Positions 8,223 through 17,611 of a DNA stretch of 50,126 nucleotides are shown here, one piece after another. This DNA is from Hydrogenophilales bacterium. GTDB taxonomy: Bacteria; Pseudomonadota; Gammaproteobacteria; Burkholderiales; Eutrophovitaceae. A program made the translations under genes and the position numbers. Location of the stretch: NCBI GenBank assembly GCA_902627495.1, contig CACOJS010000012.1, positions 1-50,126 of the forward strand, read 5' to 3'. Within the stretch, counting starts at the first letter, position 1, and every line of letters begins with the position of its first letter. The notes below the pieces were generated by a model. That model had not been told where the DNA came from and did no database searches. It was given only the letters and a program-made list of their open reading frames with translations.

Positions 8223-9671
8223 CTATTTTTGTAATATGTAAAGTCCCCCAATTATCCAATTATCAGGGTCTTTACGAAGATTCTCCTTGGAAAATCTGAC
8301 AAGCCGAAAACCATTGTTTTGTGCTAATCTCATCACATATGAATATGATTGAGCATATCGACCAGTTTTACGTAAAACAAAATCACCCTCCTCCAGGTGT
8401 TCAGTTGAAAAGATGAATAACGCGTTGGAATTTGACTTATCAGATACAGTCTTGAATAATTGTGTGAGGTTACCAACGTAAATAAATGTATCTGAACAAA
8501 GGAAAAGATCATAATTTACATTTTGTGCTTCTAACACCTCAATAATATCCCCTTGTACTAGAGAATCATAAATATTCTTCTCTTTTGCCATGTCTAGCAT
8601 CTTTGACGACAAGTCAATTCCTAATAAATATTTAACTGAGTTTCTAAATGAAATCCCAGCTAACCCAGTACCACACCCTAGGTCTACTGCCCTATCAAAT
8701 TTCTTGTTATTTAATTCATCACATTGATCAAAATATTTTTTTAATATCGATGGTGTTTTATATTGCAATACATAAACCAAATGATGCTCAAAGTGATCGG
8801 CATACTCATCAAAGACTTTTGAAATATAGCTTTTAGGGGCAGATTGAGTTGTGGTGCCACTAAGAGCATTCACGAGATGGGCTACATAACCCGCCTGTGG
8901 ATCTATAGCTAACGCCTTTTTATAAGAATCTAAAGCATCACTGAACCTCCCCATTTCTTTCAATACATTTCCAAACATCACATGTCCTTCAAATAGGTCG
9001 GGGTTTATTTTCACCGCTTCGTGATAAATATTAGCTGCATCTATTGGCAAGTTTTGTTTTAGGAGAACGTTTCCTAAGTTAATATACGCTTCATAATAAT
9101 CTTCTTTTAATTTAACAGCTTTCTTGAACGACTTTTTTGCCTCCGCCAACTTATTTTGATGTTCCAGAAGTACCCCCATATTATTGTGAGCTCCTGCATT
9201 TGTTGGATTTATAGACAATGATTTTTCAAAAGCCTTTTGTGCCTCCTCAGACCTTCCTAATTTAAATAAGGCTAGACCCTGATTACTATATCCTTGATCA
9301 TGATCAGGCTTTATAACCGTGGATTCTACAAAACATTCAAGTGCTTTTGAAAATTGTCCTTCAGAAGACAGTATTGCACCTTTTATATTCAGTAACGTTA
9401 TGTCTTTCCGGTAATTCCCCTCATAATCACTGACTAAGCCTAAGGCGTCTGAGAACTTCTTTTGATTATATAAGTTTAAAACTTTATTGATAATCTCCAA
9501 TGGCACAACATCTTTATCCAATTGTTGAGCCTCAATGGAGGCTATAGCTGCTAATGCATCAGGATTTGAAGGATATGAGTCTAGAACTTCTAGGTATAAT
9601 TTATAAGCTGCCGCATATTGGCCCCTTTTCATTAGTGTTTTAGCCGTGGATAAGATGGAAGTAAGTGACAT
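8223..9671 (-). CDS. TPR-repeat protein with C-terminal SAM-dependent methyltransferase domain
   Basis: Of 482 residues, about 1-270 form TPR units; clear ones start near 127 (YSNQGLALFKLGR), 161 (HNNMGVLLEHQNK), 195 (YINLGNVLLKQ) and 229. Residues 285-482 are a class I methyltransferase: the segment FDEYADHFEHHL leads into SAM motif I, V-D-L-G-C-G-T-G at 329-336. This TPR-methyltransferase arrangement is a known family in Proteobacteria; the methyl acceptor is generally undefined. The gene converges with the cyclase pair (9 bases between stops) and starts 36 bases after the bamD stop on the same strand, so it may be read with bamD. Confidence 0.85.
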   Translation of the reverse strand: MSLTSILSTAKTLMKRGQYAAAYKLYLEVLDSYPSNPDALAAIASIEAQQLDKDVVPLEIINKVLNLYNQKKFSDALGLVSDYEGNYRKDITLLNIKGAILSSEGQFSKALECFVESTVIKPDHDQGYSNQGLALFKLGRSEEAQKAFEKSLSINPTNAGAHNNMGVLLEHQNKLAEAKKSFKKAVKLKEDYYEAYINLGNVLLKQNLPIDAANIYHEAVKINPDLFEGHVMFGNVLKEMGRFSDALDSYKKALAIDPQAGYVAHLVNALSGTTTQSAPKSYISKVFDEYADHFEHHLVYVLQYKTPSILKKYFDQCDELNNKKFDRAVDLGCGTGLAGISFRNSVKYLLGIDLSSKMLDMAKEKNIYDSLVQGDIIEVLEAQNVNYDLFLCSDTFIYVGNLTQLFKTVSDKSNSNALFIFSTEHLEEGDFVLRKTGRYAQSYSYVMRLAQNNGFRLVRFSKENLRKDPDNWIIGGLYILQK

Positions 9672-9706
9672 ATGACCTTTTAGTCCCTATGGTCCGAGTT
9701 AATTGG

Positions 9707-10486
9707 TCACCACAGTTTCCACTTGGGTTTTGAAGGAGCCTCAGTAATTAGAGGGTTTTGGGGATAGTTGACTGTTAGGATCAGCTTCGTATCATCCCGA
9801 AGTTTCAAAAGACCCATGTTATCATAGGACTGAACTAACACCATGAGTGAGCGCTCCACTGCAGGGGTTTCCGGGTATACCTTAAGAATTTCTTTTGCTC
9901 TCCCCGCAGCCGCAACATAAAAACCTCTTTTAAGGTAGTATTCAGCAACGTTAGCTTCGTGATCGGCCAAGGTGTTAACAATCAGCCTCATCCTGGATCG
10001 GGCATCAGATGCGTATTCACTGTTTGGATACCGAACAACTAATTGTCTGAAGGTCTCAAATGCATTTGTTAGGGAACTTGGGTCTGTTTCACTTAGTGGG
10101 GCATTTAAAAAGCTTAAAAAGCCCATATTTTCACTGAGGTATATATAACCTTTTAGATAATAGGCATAAGGGACATGCCTGTGCTTTGGGTGTTCCCTAA
10201 TAAATCTATCACAACTAGCAATCGCTTCAGCACCTTTAGCATGTTTCCATAGGGCATATGCCGACTCGAGACTAGCCTGCTGAGCAAAGACCCCATAGGG
10301 GAAACGTGCCTCTAACTTTTGGTAATAATCAATGGCTGAATCATACCGCTTGTTGGCTAAGTTTGAATTTCCCTCCTCATAGAGTTTTTTTGCACTCCAA
10401 TCTGCCGTTTTATCGTAATCTTTACCAGCACAGCCAACCAATGCCAAAAGAGCTATAATTAATAAATTTTTTTTGAACATACCCAT
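9707..10486 (-). CDS. bamD: Outer membrane protein assembly lipoprotein BamD
   Basis: BamD (ComL/YfiO) is an essential lipoprotein of the BAM complex, which inserts beta-barrel proteins into the outer membrane. The 259-residue product has a lipoprotein signal with lipobox LVG-C19 and a serine/alanine-free +2 alanine. TPR-like helices follow, including the characteristic opening D-Y-Y-Q-K-L-E-A-R-F-P-Y-G and R-Y-P-N-S-E-Y-A-x-D-A-R. Length is close to the usual 245. It is divergent from rluD, an arrangement conserved in many Gammaproteobacteria. M3 is an alternative start. Confidence 0.95.
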   Translation of the reverse strand: MGMFKKNLLIIALLALVGCAGKDYDKTADWSAKKLYEEGNSNLANKRYDSAIDYYQKLEARFPYGVFAQQASLESAYALWKHAKGAEAIASCDRFIREHPKHRHVPYAYYLKGYIYLSENMGFLSFLNAPLSETDPSSLTNAFETFRQLVVRYPNSEYASDARSRMRLIVNTLADHEANVAEYYLKRGFYVAAAGRAKEILKVYPETPAVERSLMVLVQSYDNMGLLKLRDDTKLILTVNYPQNPLITEAPSKPKWKLW

Positions 10487-10546
10487 ATTTTATATTAAAG
10501 TGCCGACATCATCTAAAATTTATCCGATTATAGACCAAGGAGGATT

Positions 10547-11458
10547 GTGACGGGTCTAAAATTTACTCTACCCTCCGAACTAGCAGGGTATCGCTTAGAT
10601 AAAGCTATTGCCACCATTACGCCACAGTATTCCCGCGGGCAAATCCAGAAGTGGTTAAAAAACGGAAGTGTTGCAGTGGATGATAGACCTGTATCACCCA
10701 AATTGAAAATTTGGGGTGGTGAAAAAATCACTATTGACACCTCTACTGATGAGAAAAAGCTACAGTTTTCTCCTGAACCAATTCCTCTTTCAATCGTTCA
10801 TGAAGACCAATCAATCATTGTAATCAACAAGCCTGCCGGATTGGTTATGCACCCTGGTAACGGAAATTGGAGTGGTACTTTGCTCAATGCCTTATTGCAT
10901 CATCACCAAGATCTAACACAAATACCACGTGCAGGTATAGTTCATCGCCTAGATAAAGAAACCAGCGGACTATTAGTCGTTGCCAAGACACTACCCGCCC
11001 AACTTAGTCTAGTGAAGCAACTACAGAAGAGATCCGTTTGCCGGGAATATATTGCTTTAGTATCTGGGAGATTAACTGCCAGTGGTAAAGTAGATGCTCC
11101 CATTGATCGTCACCCCACTTACAGGACAAAAATGGCAATAAATCGAAATGGAAAACCAGCGGTGACTCATTATTTTCCGCTAGAAACAGGAAAAAATTGG
11201 AGCATGGTGAATTGTAAGTTAGAGACCGGCCGAACACATCAAATTAGAGTCCATCTCACTTATCTTGGGTACCCTTTAATAGGAGACCCGCTATATAAAA
11301 ATAAATCTAGTAACATCAAGTTTTCGCGACAAGCATTAAATGCATCTAAACTAACCATTAATCACCCTGACCGAAAAGGGCAAATGAAATGGGAAATACC
11401 ACTACCTTCTGATATGTCATACTTGCTCGAAACTCTCCGTGAAAACAAAAACACCTGA
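10547..11458 (+). CDS. rluD: 23S rRNA pseudouridine synthase RluD
   Basis: RluD makes pseudouridines in helix 69 of 23S rRNA. The 303-residue protein has an N-terminal S4 RNA-binding domain (about 14-62) and the RluA-family catalytic motif H-R-L-D-K-E-T-S-G with catalytic D136. The family motif for RNA binding, K-L-E-T-G-R-T-H-Q-I-R-V-H, is near 223-235. The start is GTG at 10547, preceded by a strong AAGGAGG at 10537-10543; the spacing is short but no other start fits. The 3' end overlaps the next gene by 20 bases, as is typical for the rluD-pgeF pair. Confidence 0.95.
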   Translation: MTGLKFTLPSELAGYRLDKAIATITPQYSRGQIQKWLKNGSVAVDDRPVSPKLKIWGGEKITIDTSTDEKKLQFSPEPIPLSIVHEDQSIIVINKPAGLVMHPGNGNWSGTLLNALLHHHQDLTQIPRAGIVHRLDKETSGLLVVAKTLPAQLSLVKQLQKRSVCREYIALVSGRLTASGKVDAPIDRHPTYRTKMAINRNGKPAVTHYFPLETGKNWSMVNCKLETGRTHQIRVHLTYLGYPLIGDPLYKNKSSNIKFSRQALNASKLTINHPDRKGQMKWEIPLPSDMSYLLETLRENKNT

Positions 11459-12194
11459 TCTAATTTTTCCTGACTGGCCTGCCCCTAAAAAGGTGAAAGG
11501 ATTTATTACTCAAAGAAAAAAAGGCTGGAGCAAACCACCCTATAATTTCTTCAACCTTAGCCTATCAGTTGGCGATAACATCATAAATGTTTCGAAAAAC
11601 CGAAGGTTACTCCGTCAAATATTACCAAACGACCCTTGTTGGCTTGATCAAGTTCACGGAACAAAAATTGTTAAGGCTGATGCTACTCCCTCCCCCGTGA
11701 AAGCAGATGCCTCTTTTACCAGACAAGTAAATACAGTATGTGCCCTGACGATTGCTGATTGTATACCCGTTTTAGTTTGCGATCGGCAAGCAACTTTTGT
11801 CGCTGCTATTCATGCTGGCTGGCGAGGGTTATTAACCGGCATTCTTGAGAAAGCCGTCAACACCTTTAATTTGTCACCATCAAATCTACTAGTCTACTTA
11901 GGTCCAAGCATCGGGCCTACTGCATTTGAGATCGGTCCAGATGTTTTTGATAAAATTATTGCTCAACCCTCATTTAAGTCAAATGAAATCACAGAGCATC
12001 CCTTGTCAAATAAATGGTTTGCTAATTTGACCGAAATTGCAAAAAATCGGCTAAAGGCAATAGGGGTGGACAACATTTTTGAAAGTGGGTTGTGTACTTT
12101 TAGCAATCCAAAATCCTTTTATTCACACCGAAGAGATAACCCAACGGGAAGAATGGCAGCATGCATTTGGCTAGAAGGAAGGGAGAAAAAATAA
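11439..12194 (+). CDS. pgeF: Peptidoglycan editing factor / multicopper-oxidase-like YfiH (LACC1 family)
   Basis: The 251-residue product belongs to the YfiH/LACC1 (DUF152) family. The metal-binding residues are visible: H73 in D-Q-V-H-G, C108 in T-I-A-D-C-I-P and H125 in H-A-G-W-R-G. In Escherichia coli this protein keeps incorrectly amidated or serine-containing muropeptide precursors out of the wall; homologs also show purine nucleoside phosphorylase and adenosine deaminase activity. Its frame begins inside rluD, so translation is probably coupled. In many Gammaproteobacteria clpB follows, but here a convergent helicase gene does. Confidence 0.93.
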   Translation: MKTKTPDLIFPDWPAPKKVKGFITQRKKGWSKPPYNFFNLSLSVGDNIINVSKNRRLLRQILPNDPCWLDQVHGTKIVKADATPSPVKADASFTRQVNTVCALTIADCIPVLVCDRQATFVAAIHAGWRGLLTGILEKAVNTFNLSPSNLLVYLGPSIGPTAFEIGPDVFDKIIAQPSFKSNEITEHPLSNKWFANLTEIAKNRLKAIGVDNIFESGLCTFSNPKSFYSHRRDNPTGRMAACIWLEGREKK

Positions 12195-12197
12195 AGT

Positions 12198-14120
12198 CTA
12201 TGTTTTAGTTCTCAGAAAATTCTCAATTTTCTCTTGATCTCGTGATCTAGTCATAGGAGGAAGACTACGCCAAATTGCCTTTCCATATGACTTAGAAACT
12301 AATCTTGGGTCACATATCATCAGAACACCTCTATCATTGTCATCCCGAATTAATCTACCTGAACCTTGCTTAAGGGTTAGAATCGTCTTGGGCAACTGGT
12401 ATTCAAGGAACGGATTTAATCCTTCTTTTTTCATTTTTTTTATACGTGCTTGCAATACTGGGTCATCCGGAGGACCAAAAGGAAGACGGTCTATAATGAC
12501 CAAAGAAAGCGACTGCCCTCTGACATCCACTCCTTCCCAGAATGACATTGTACCGAGTAATAGCGCATTCTTTTCTTGTGTAAAACGATTCAAAATAATT
12601 GACTTGGGCTGGTATCCTTGCACCAAAATACTACTGTGAAAGTTCAATCGTTCCATTTTCTCTCTAATAATCTTTTCCGCCTTGAACATAGCCCTATTAC
12701 TAGTGAAAAGGAAAAACGTCCTGCCCTCAGATGCAACTATTAAAGGCACCGCTGCATCAACTACCTTTTCTGTATAATCAGGCAAATTAGGATCTGGCAA
12801 TCCTCTCGGTAAAAACAGCCTAGCATTATCCGAGTAATTGTATGGACTTTTCCAGTTTTTGGTTTTAGCTTTTTCTAATCCTAGTTGCTTGATATAATGA
12901 GTAAAATCATTATCAATTGACAAAGTAGCACTTATAAAGATCCAAGCCTGACTTCTAACTTCAAGATGGTTTCTAAAGATTTTAGCTACGTTGAGTGGTG
13001 TTCTATTAAAATGAACTGATTTTTTAAATGCTTCCGTCCAGCTTACAAACTCCAAATTTTTATCTAGATTATTCCAAAGTACTAGCTTTTCCATATGAAC
13101 CAAACCTCGAGAATAACAATTTAATAGTCCATCAGACCTTTGTTTGTGAGGTTCCATTTGCTCAAGAAATTTCTTAAGTAAAACCATCATATTTTCAAAA
13201 GCCTCAGAAAAGCTCTCATCTCTTATAAAGGATGACTTAGCATAGTTATCATTATTAGTAAGGCATGATGCAATCACCCCCCTTACCGAGGAATCCAACT
13301 GGTCTAATACTTGACTCAATTCCTTGCTATCAGAAGCTTGAGCCGAAACTTCAACCCGTGTATCTCTGATCAATTCAATAATTTGATTTGTTGACAGGGA
13401 ATCTCCAAAAAAAATACTGGCAACTTCTGGAAGCAGGTGTGCCTCATCAAACACTACTGACTCACACTCCGGTAACAGCTCAGACAACCCTACATCCCGC
13501 AGCAAAATATCAGCGAAAAAAAGATGGTGGTTAACTACAACAACATCTGATTCCAAAGCTGCGGAGCGTGCTTTGACCACAAAACATTTATTGTAAAAAT
13601 CGCAATCAGACCCTAAGCAATTATCTCTGCTTGACACTACTGAATCCCAAACCTCTGAATTCTCCGGTACGTTTTCACAGTTAGAGCGATCACCAGTTTC
13701 TGTTTTGCCGATATATTTTTCTATTTCAAGCAGGATTTGTATCTCCTCTTTTGAAGTAAATCTTCCCTCTTCTTTAGTTCTGTGAAAAAAATGATGACAA
13801 ACATAATTTGATCGTCCTTTAAGCAACGAGACTTTCCTCTTCACCCCTAATGAATGCATTATTTTTGGAATATCTTTGTTAAACAACTGGTCCTGGAGAG
13901 TCTTAGTTCCCGTTGAGATAATCGATTTTCGGTTGTGCAGGAAAGTGGGAACAAGATATGCAAATGTTTTTCCGGTTCCGGTACCAGCCTCAGCAACTAA
14001 AATTTCACCACTCTCAATGGACTCATATATGGCAGAAGCCATATCAACTTGGTCAGAGCGATATTTATAATCACTTATTTTTTTGGAAAGTGGCCCATCT
14101 AATTTAAAAATTTCTTCCAT
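12198..14120 (-). CDS. ATP-dependent DNA helicase, DinG/YoaA (XPD-like) family with iron-sulfur cluster
   Basis: The 640-residue protein has Walker A A-E-A-G-T-G-T-G-K-T (43-52), four cysteines spaced as an XPD-type 4Fe-4S site (C108, C168, C173, C179), and the DEAH box at 225-228. C-terminal motifs include Q-G-S-G-R-L-I-R (motif VI). These are SF2 5'-to-3' helicases that act on replication and repair intermediates. The length is nearer YoaA (about 636) than DinG (about 716), so YoaA is the likelier ortholog. It converges with pgeF, with 3 bases between stops. Confidence 0.9.
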   Translation of the reverse strand: MEEIFKLDGPLSKKISDYKYRSDQVDMASAIYESIESGEILVAEAGTGTGKTFAYLVPTFLHNRKSIISTGTKTLQDQLFNKDIPKIMHSLGVKRKVSLLKGRSNYVCHHFFHRTKEEGRFTSKEEIQILLEIEKYIGKTETGDRSNCENVPENSEVWDSVVSSRDNCLGSDCDFYNKCFVVKARSAALESDVVVVNHHLFFADILLRDVGLSELLPECESVVFDEAHLLPEVASIFFGDSLSTNQIIELIRDTRVEVSAQASDSKELSQVLDQLDSSVRGVIASCLTNNDNYAKSSFIRDESFSEAFENMMVLLKKFLEQMEPHKQRSDGLLNCYSRGLVHMEKLVLWNNLDKNLEFVSWTEAFKKSVHFNRTPLNVAKIFRNHLEVRSQAWIFISATLSIDNDFTHYIKQLGLEKAKTKNWKSPYNYSDNARLFLPRGLPDPNLPDYTEKVVDAAVPLIVASEGRTFFLFTSNRAMFKAEKIIREKMERLNFHSSILVQGYQPKSIILNRFTQEKNALLLGTMSFWEGVDVRGQSLSLVIIDRLPFGPPDDPVLQARIKKMKKEGLNPFLEYQLPKTILTLKQGSGRLIRDDNDRGVLMICDPRLVSKSYGKAIWRSLPPMTRSRDQEKIENFLRTKT

Positions 14121-14190
14121 TAATCAGGTTATAAAGCTTTATTTTATGGAATTGATTATAATCTAATATCACTAATTTCTAGCGTTTCTA

Positions 14191-14553
14191 ATGATTAAAA
14201 TCAAAATAATAGCTATTGTTAATATTATTGCTGCCTTATTTTTTATTACCAACCTTCCAAATATCGAAGGCGGTCGGTTTTTAGGTGGTAGTGTCTTAGC
14301 TCTGTTCCATTTAATAATGGCTATCGGTTTTTTAATAACAGCCACTTGGGCCCGCTCACTCATGATCATATATACAACATTTCAATTATTTGCACTAATA
14401 ACCGCAAATGTTGTCTCAGTATTGAGTCTCCAATATCAATCTTTTTCCACGTGGGGGATAACACTGCTTGCCATGCTATTTATTCTAGGTCCATTATTAA
14501 TTTGGATTTTAATTTTCCTACTTAACGAAAATACTAAATTTATTTTTAAGTAA
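14191..14553 (+). CDS. Small four-helix integral membrane protein, unknown function
   Basis: The 120-residue product is almost entirely hydrophobic, with four probable membrane helices at roughly 6-24, 34-55, 60-83 and 94-115, and a short basic tail (ENTKFIFK). No catalytic motif is visible and I do not recognise a named family. It is divergent from the helicase gene across a 70-base gap that includes TATAAT-like sequence, and it converges with rmuC, with stops about 10 bases apart. Hydrophobic codon composition in frame across the whole length supports a real gene. Confidence 0.65.
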   Translation: MIKIKIIAIVNIIAALFFITNLPNIEGGRFLGGSVLALFHLIMAIGFLITATWARSLMIIYTTFQLFALITANVVSVLSLQYQSFSTWGITLLAMLFILGPLLIWILIFLLNENTKFIFK

Positions 14554-14563
14554 CTGCTATAGC

Positions 14564-15745
14564 TTAGTCGTCATCGCTCTCTGATCCTGAATAACGTCTC
14601 GGAAGACTTTGTTCACTCTTTACTCCAAGTTTCACTAATTGTTCAGCTTGAGATATTAGACTTCGTCCTCCTCCTTGCACCAATCTATTTTCAGCACTCA
14701 CAAAACTTTCCTTTGTCTTATCTAAATGAACTCCGACCTTCTCCATATCTTTAGCAAAACGAACAAACTGGTCATATAATAATCTCCCTCTATTACTGAT
14801 TTCCTGAACATTTTGAGTTTGTTTGTGCTGCCTCCATATGTCTTCAACTAATCGAATTGCTAATACTAAATTTGTATGGCCAAGAACAAAAATTTTTTTT
14901 GCAAACGCATTTGATAATAAATTAACATCTTCCCGAATAGCTTCAGAAAAAGCCTCCTCAATAGGAACAAACATCAAAACCATATCTGGGGAATTTAATT
15001 CGCTTTGATATTGCTTTCCAGACAATTCAGCCACTCTTGATCTAACTGCAGAGACATGCCTTTGCAACGCAGCTTTTTTCTGCACCTCCCCTTCAGAGTT
15101 AACGTATTCAAGCCAATCATTAAGGGAGACTTTGGAGTCAATCACTAAGTGCCTTGCGTCGGGTAGGTCTATTATTACATCCGGCCTGACTTGTTGACCA
15201 TCTTCTCCAGTTTTGGTCACTTGCAATCGATAATTTTCATTTTCCTTTAGACCCCATTTTTGCAAGATCTCCACTAATACGCTCTCACCCCAGGCCCCTC
15301 TTGTTTGTGATTTCATGGTTAATGCGTTAGTTAGTTTTTTTGCATCTTCATGCATAGTATTGGTAATCTGCTGGAATAACATAAATTTTTCACCAAACTG
15401 CACATTGGTCTTTTTTATACTATCAACCTGATTACTTACATCAGTCCGGTAATTTTGAAGGGTTGTTTTGATGGGTTTAAGAATACCTTCAAGACTTGTT
15501 TCATTTCTTTCAAAAAATCTATTTTCCTGGATCTCCCATATTTTCGATGTTAATTTTTTTGCAAGATCCTCTTGAGTGTCATGATGTGCAATTCTTTCCT
15601 TGAGTCTCCCAATTTCAACCTTTAAATTATTAGACTCTTTCTCTAATTCCATCTTTTTTTTACTTGATAACCACAGGACTACTACAGTACCCACCACAAT
15701 TCCCAAAACAAAATATGATGATATGGTTAATATATTATCAATCAT
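14564..15745 (-). CDS. rmuC: DNA recombination protein RmuC
   Basis: RmuC limits recombination between inverted repeats and belongs to a nuclease-like fold family. The 393-residue product has an N-terminal membrane helix (about 8-27), a long coiled coil (about 30-150), then the RmuC core with R-G-A-W-G-E, R-P-D-V-I-I-D-L-P and V-I-D-S-K-V-S-L, which includes the PD-(D/E)XK-like D and K. Its start is 22 bases from the typA stop, so the two may share a transcript. Confidence 0.94.
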   Translation of the reverse strand: MIDNILTISSYFVLGIVVGTVVVLWLSSKKKMELEKESNNLKVEIGRLKERIAHHDTQEDLAKKLTSKIWEIQENRFFERNETSLEGILKPIKTTLQNYRTDVSNQVDSIKKTNVQFGEKFMLFQQITNTMHEDAKKLTNALTMKSQTRGAWGESVLVEILQKWGLKENENYRLQVTKTGEDGQQVRPDVIIDLPDARHLVIDSKVSLNDWLEYVNSEGEVQKKAALQRHVSAVRSRVAELSGKQYQSELNSPDMVLMFVPIEEAFSEAIREDVNLLSNAFAKKIFVLGHTNLVLAIRLVEDIWRQHKQTQNVQEISNRGRLLYDQFVRFAKDMEKVGVHLDKTKESFVSAENRLVQGGGRSLISQAEQLVKLGVKSEQSLPRRYSGSESDDD

Positions 15746-15767
15746 GATTCAATAATTACACCTTAGT

Positions 15768-17576
15768 TTAGCGATTTGCTCTTCTTCGTTCGTATTCTTT
15801 TAAAAAATACTTCCTAAGCCTAACATCTTTTGGTGTTATTTCTACCAATTCGTCATCAGCAATGAATCCTATAGCTTTTTCCAGCGTTAAATCAATTGGG
15901 GGAACTAAATTTATTGCGTCATCTTTTCCAGATGCTCTTACATTTGTTAGTTGTTTGGCTTTTATTGGATTGACCACTAAATCATTATCCCTGTTATTAA
16001 TCCCAATTATCATTCCTTCATAAACAGCATCGCCCGGCTTGACAAACAGGCGGCCTCTCTCCTGCAATTTCCATAAAGCGTAACCCACGGCTTTGCCGTC
16101 CACTTGAGAAACCAACACACCCCGCCTATTAGAATCATTAATGGCAGAAATAGGACCATAGGAATCGAAGACATGATGGGCGATTCCATCGCCTTTGGTA
16201 AGAGTAAGAAAATGACTCTGAAATCCGATTAAATTTTTGGCGGGGATTTTATATTCTAATCGAACACGGCCTACTGCACTGGAATCTAGATTAATGAGCT
16301 CACCTCGCCTCCGCCCCAAATCCTCTATTACCGCACCTTGTACGCCCGATACAATCTCTACGGTCAGTAGCTCATAGGGCTCCTCTTTAACACCTCCGTT
16401 GTCTCGGTATACTACCTCCGGACGGCCTACAGCCAGTTCATACCCCTCTCTCCTCATATTTTCCAATAAGATAGTAAGGTGTAATTCTCCACGACCTGAA
16501 ACAACAAAGGTATCTGACTCTCCCGAAAAATCAACTTTCAAAGCAACGTTAGACTGTAACTCTCGCTCTAAGCGCTCCTTTAACTGCCTACTAGTAACAA
16601 AGTCTCCTTCTCCGCCAGACAAAGGTGAGTTATTTACCATAAACTTCATGGTTAGTGTTGGGTCATCTACCTTTATCATTGGCAAAGCTTTAGGTAAATC
16701 TATATCACAAATGGTGTCGCCGATTTCTATGTTATCTATGCCGTTAAAAAGTATTATATCTCCTGCTACTGCGGCTCCAACTGATACTTGCTCAATACCC
16801 ATAAATTTTAGTATTTGATTTATCTTAACCGTCTCTGGTCTCGCTGAAGGCCCTTTATATAATGAGACTTTTTGTCCTGCCTCAATTCGGCCACACGTAA
16901 TTTTACCAATTCCGATTCTTCCCACAAAACTAGAATAATCCAAGGAGCACACTTGCAACTGTAGACCAGTATTTTTGTCAAAATTCCCGGTAGGAACATG
17001 TTCAATTATAAGGTCAAGTAAAGGGTTCATATCGGAGTGACCATCATTTAGAGAGGTCACCGCCCATCCCTCAATTGCTGAAGCGTACACAACCTGAAAA
17101 TCTAACTGGTCCTCTGATGCCCCAAGATTATCAAATAAATCAAAGGTCCTATCTACTACCCAATCAGGTCGGGCCTGGGGGCGGTCAGCTTTGTTAACTA
17201 CAACAATTGGCCTAAGCCCCAATGCAAGGGCTTTTTTTGTGACAAACCTGGTCTGGGGCATGGGCCCATCAACACCATCCACAAGCAATAGAACTCCCTC
17301 CACCATCGAGAGAACCCGCTCCACCTCACCACCAAAGTCGGCGTGCCCTGGGGTATCAATAATATTTATTTGGACATCTTTATATTGGATAGAACAATTT
17401 TTCGAGAAAATCGTAATTCCTCTTTCTTTTTCCAAATCATTTGAATCCATAATACGATCGCTAACATTTTGGTACGAAGAAAACGTTCCAACTTGGTGTA
17501 ATAGTTTGTCAACTAAGGTTGTTTTACCATGATCAACATGGGCAACTATTGCTATATTTCTTACCTTGTGAATCAT
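15768..17576 (-). CDS. typA: Ribosome-associated translational GTPase TypA/BipA
   Basis: BipA is an EF-G-like GTPase that binds 70S ribosomes and helps 50S assembly, especially in cold or stress. The 602-residue product matches the family length. G1 is A-H-V-D-H-G-K-T-T-L (12-21), switch region E-R-G-I-T-I-F, G3 D-T-P-G-H-A-D-F and G4 N-K-A-D. The family-specific C-terminal domain is present to the last residues. It begins 5' of rmuC and follows selD (both minus strand) after 35 bases. Confidence 0.96.
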   Translation of the reverse strand: MIHKVRNIAIVAHVDHGKTTLVDKLLHQVGTFSSYQNVSDRIMDSNDLEKERGITIFSKNCSIQYKDVQINIIDTPGHADFGGEVERVLSMVEGVLLLVDGVDGPMPQTRFVTKKALALGLRPIVVVNKADRPQARPDWVVDRTFDLFDNLGASEDQLDFQVVYASAIEGWAVTSLNDGHSDMNPLLDLIIEHVPTGNFDKNTGLQLQVCSLDYSSFVGRIGIGKITCGRIEAGQKVSLYKGPSARPETVKINQILKFMGIEQVSVGAAVAGDIILFNGIDNIEIGDTICDIDLPKALPMIKVDDPTLTMKFMVNNSPLSGGEGDFVTSRQLKERLERELQSNVALKVDFSGESDTFVVSGRGELHLTILLENMRREGYELAVGRPEVVYRDNGGVKEEPYELLTVEIVSGVQGAVIEDLGRRRGELINLDSSAVGRVRLEYKIPAKNLIGFQSHFLTLTKGDGIAHHVFDSYGPISAINDSNRRGVLVSQVDGKAVGYALWKLQERGRLFVKPGDAVYEGMIIGINNRDNDLVVNPIKAKQLTNVRASGKDDAINLVPPIDLTLEKAIGFIADDELVEITPKDVRLRKYFLKEYERRRANR

Positions 17577-17611
17577 TACCTAAACATATTGGTCAAAGGG
17601 GGAAATTGCTC

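Noticed and set aside
16399..16818. 139-codon plus-strand frame inside typA
   Set aside because: Antisense shadow of a strongly conserved gene; no family resemblance.
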